Part shown: piece by piece, positions 57,945 through 58,095 of the stretch
Numbering within the stretch: position 1 is the first letter of the stretch
Layout: each line of letters opens with the position of its first letter
Assembly (NCBI GenBank): GCA_029260965.1
Contig: JAJDCG010000002.1
Span: forward strand, 188,707-246,801
DNA length: 58,095 bases
Source: Candidatus Levyibacteriota bacterium
GTDB lineage: Bacteria > Patescibacteriota > Microgenomatia > Levybacterales > UBA12049
Direction of reading: 5' to 3'
The notes under the pieces: model-generated
Told to the model about the DNA's origin: nothing
The model's input: the letters and a program-made list of their open reading frames with translations, nothing else
Databases searched by the model: none
Made by a program: the position numbers and the translations under genes

Positions 57945-58095
57945 ATGCTATCTGCAATTGACCCCAAAATTTTTAAAGCCTATGATATACGAGCAATATA
58001 CCCCGATCAGATCAATGAAGAAAATATAGTTCCTATTATTCGAGCTATCTACAAATTCTTTCTTGAAAAAACAAATAAAAAGCACCTATCTGTAG
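57945..58095 (+). CDS. Phosphomannomutase/phosphoglucomutase, 3' partial
   Basis: MLSAIDPKIFKAYDIRAIYPDQINEENIVPIIRAIYKFFLEK. Confidence 0.85.
   Translation, partial: MLSAIDPKIFKAYDIRAIYPDQINEENIVPIIRAIYKFFLEKTNKKHLSV

Overview
AT-rich, compact 58 kb bacterial chromosome segment. Gene content (YibE/F, DUF2207, LytR_C, dockerin-like surface proteins, short UvrC, near-absent intergenic space) suggests a Patescibacteria/CPR genome, probably Microgenomates; this is an inference, since no rRNA lies in the window. I annotate about 50 protein genes and 9 tRNAs. Housekeeping genes include uvrA, uvrC, typA, nth, dinB, secG, holA, a D,D-carboxypeptidase and a MacAB-type efflux system. The most interesting region is 29.7-33.9 kb. 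It holds a large gene for a NACHT/STAND-like protein that lacks its P-loop domain and carries a C-terminal TIR-like domain. The gene is bracketed by near-identical palindromic inverted repeats, sits next to a GC-rich non-coding block, and abuts an HTH gene truncated at the 3' end of tRNA-His. This looks like a remnant of an integrated defence module. Other notable signals: (i) a probable orphan structured sRNA with promoter, three-way junction and intrinsic terminator (about 18.25-18.42 kb, minus); (ii) a double palindromic operator fitted onto the promoter of a Fur-family/ZIP operon; (iii) an RBS-proximal hairpin leader on a DEAD-box helicase gene; (iv) many genes with leaderless promoter geometry alongside a small class with full-length Shine-Dalgarno sequences; (v) an RnfD/NqrB-ferredoxin-reductase fusion; (vi) two adjacent surface proteins that share an unnamed C-terminal module and an N-terminal TM-QDxRxRA motif. 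All family calls come from reading motifs by eye; no database search was run.
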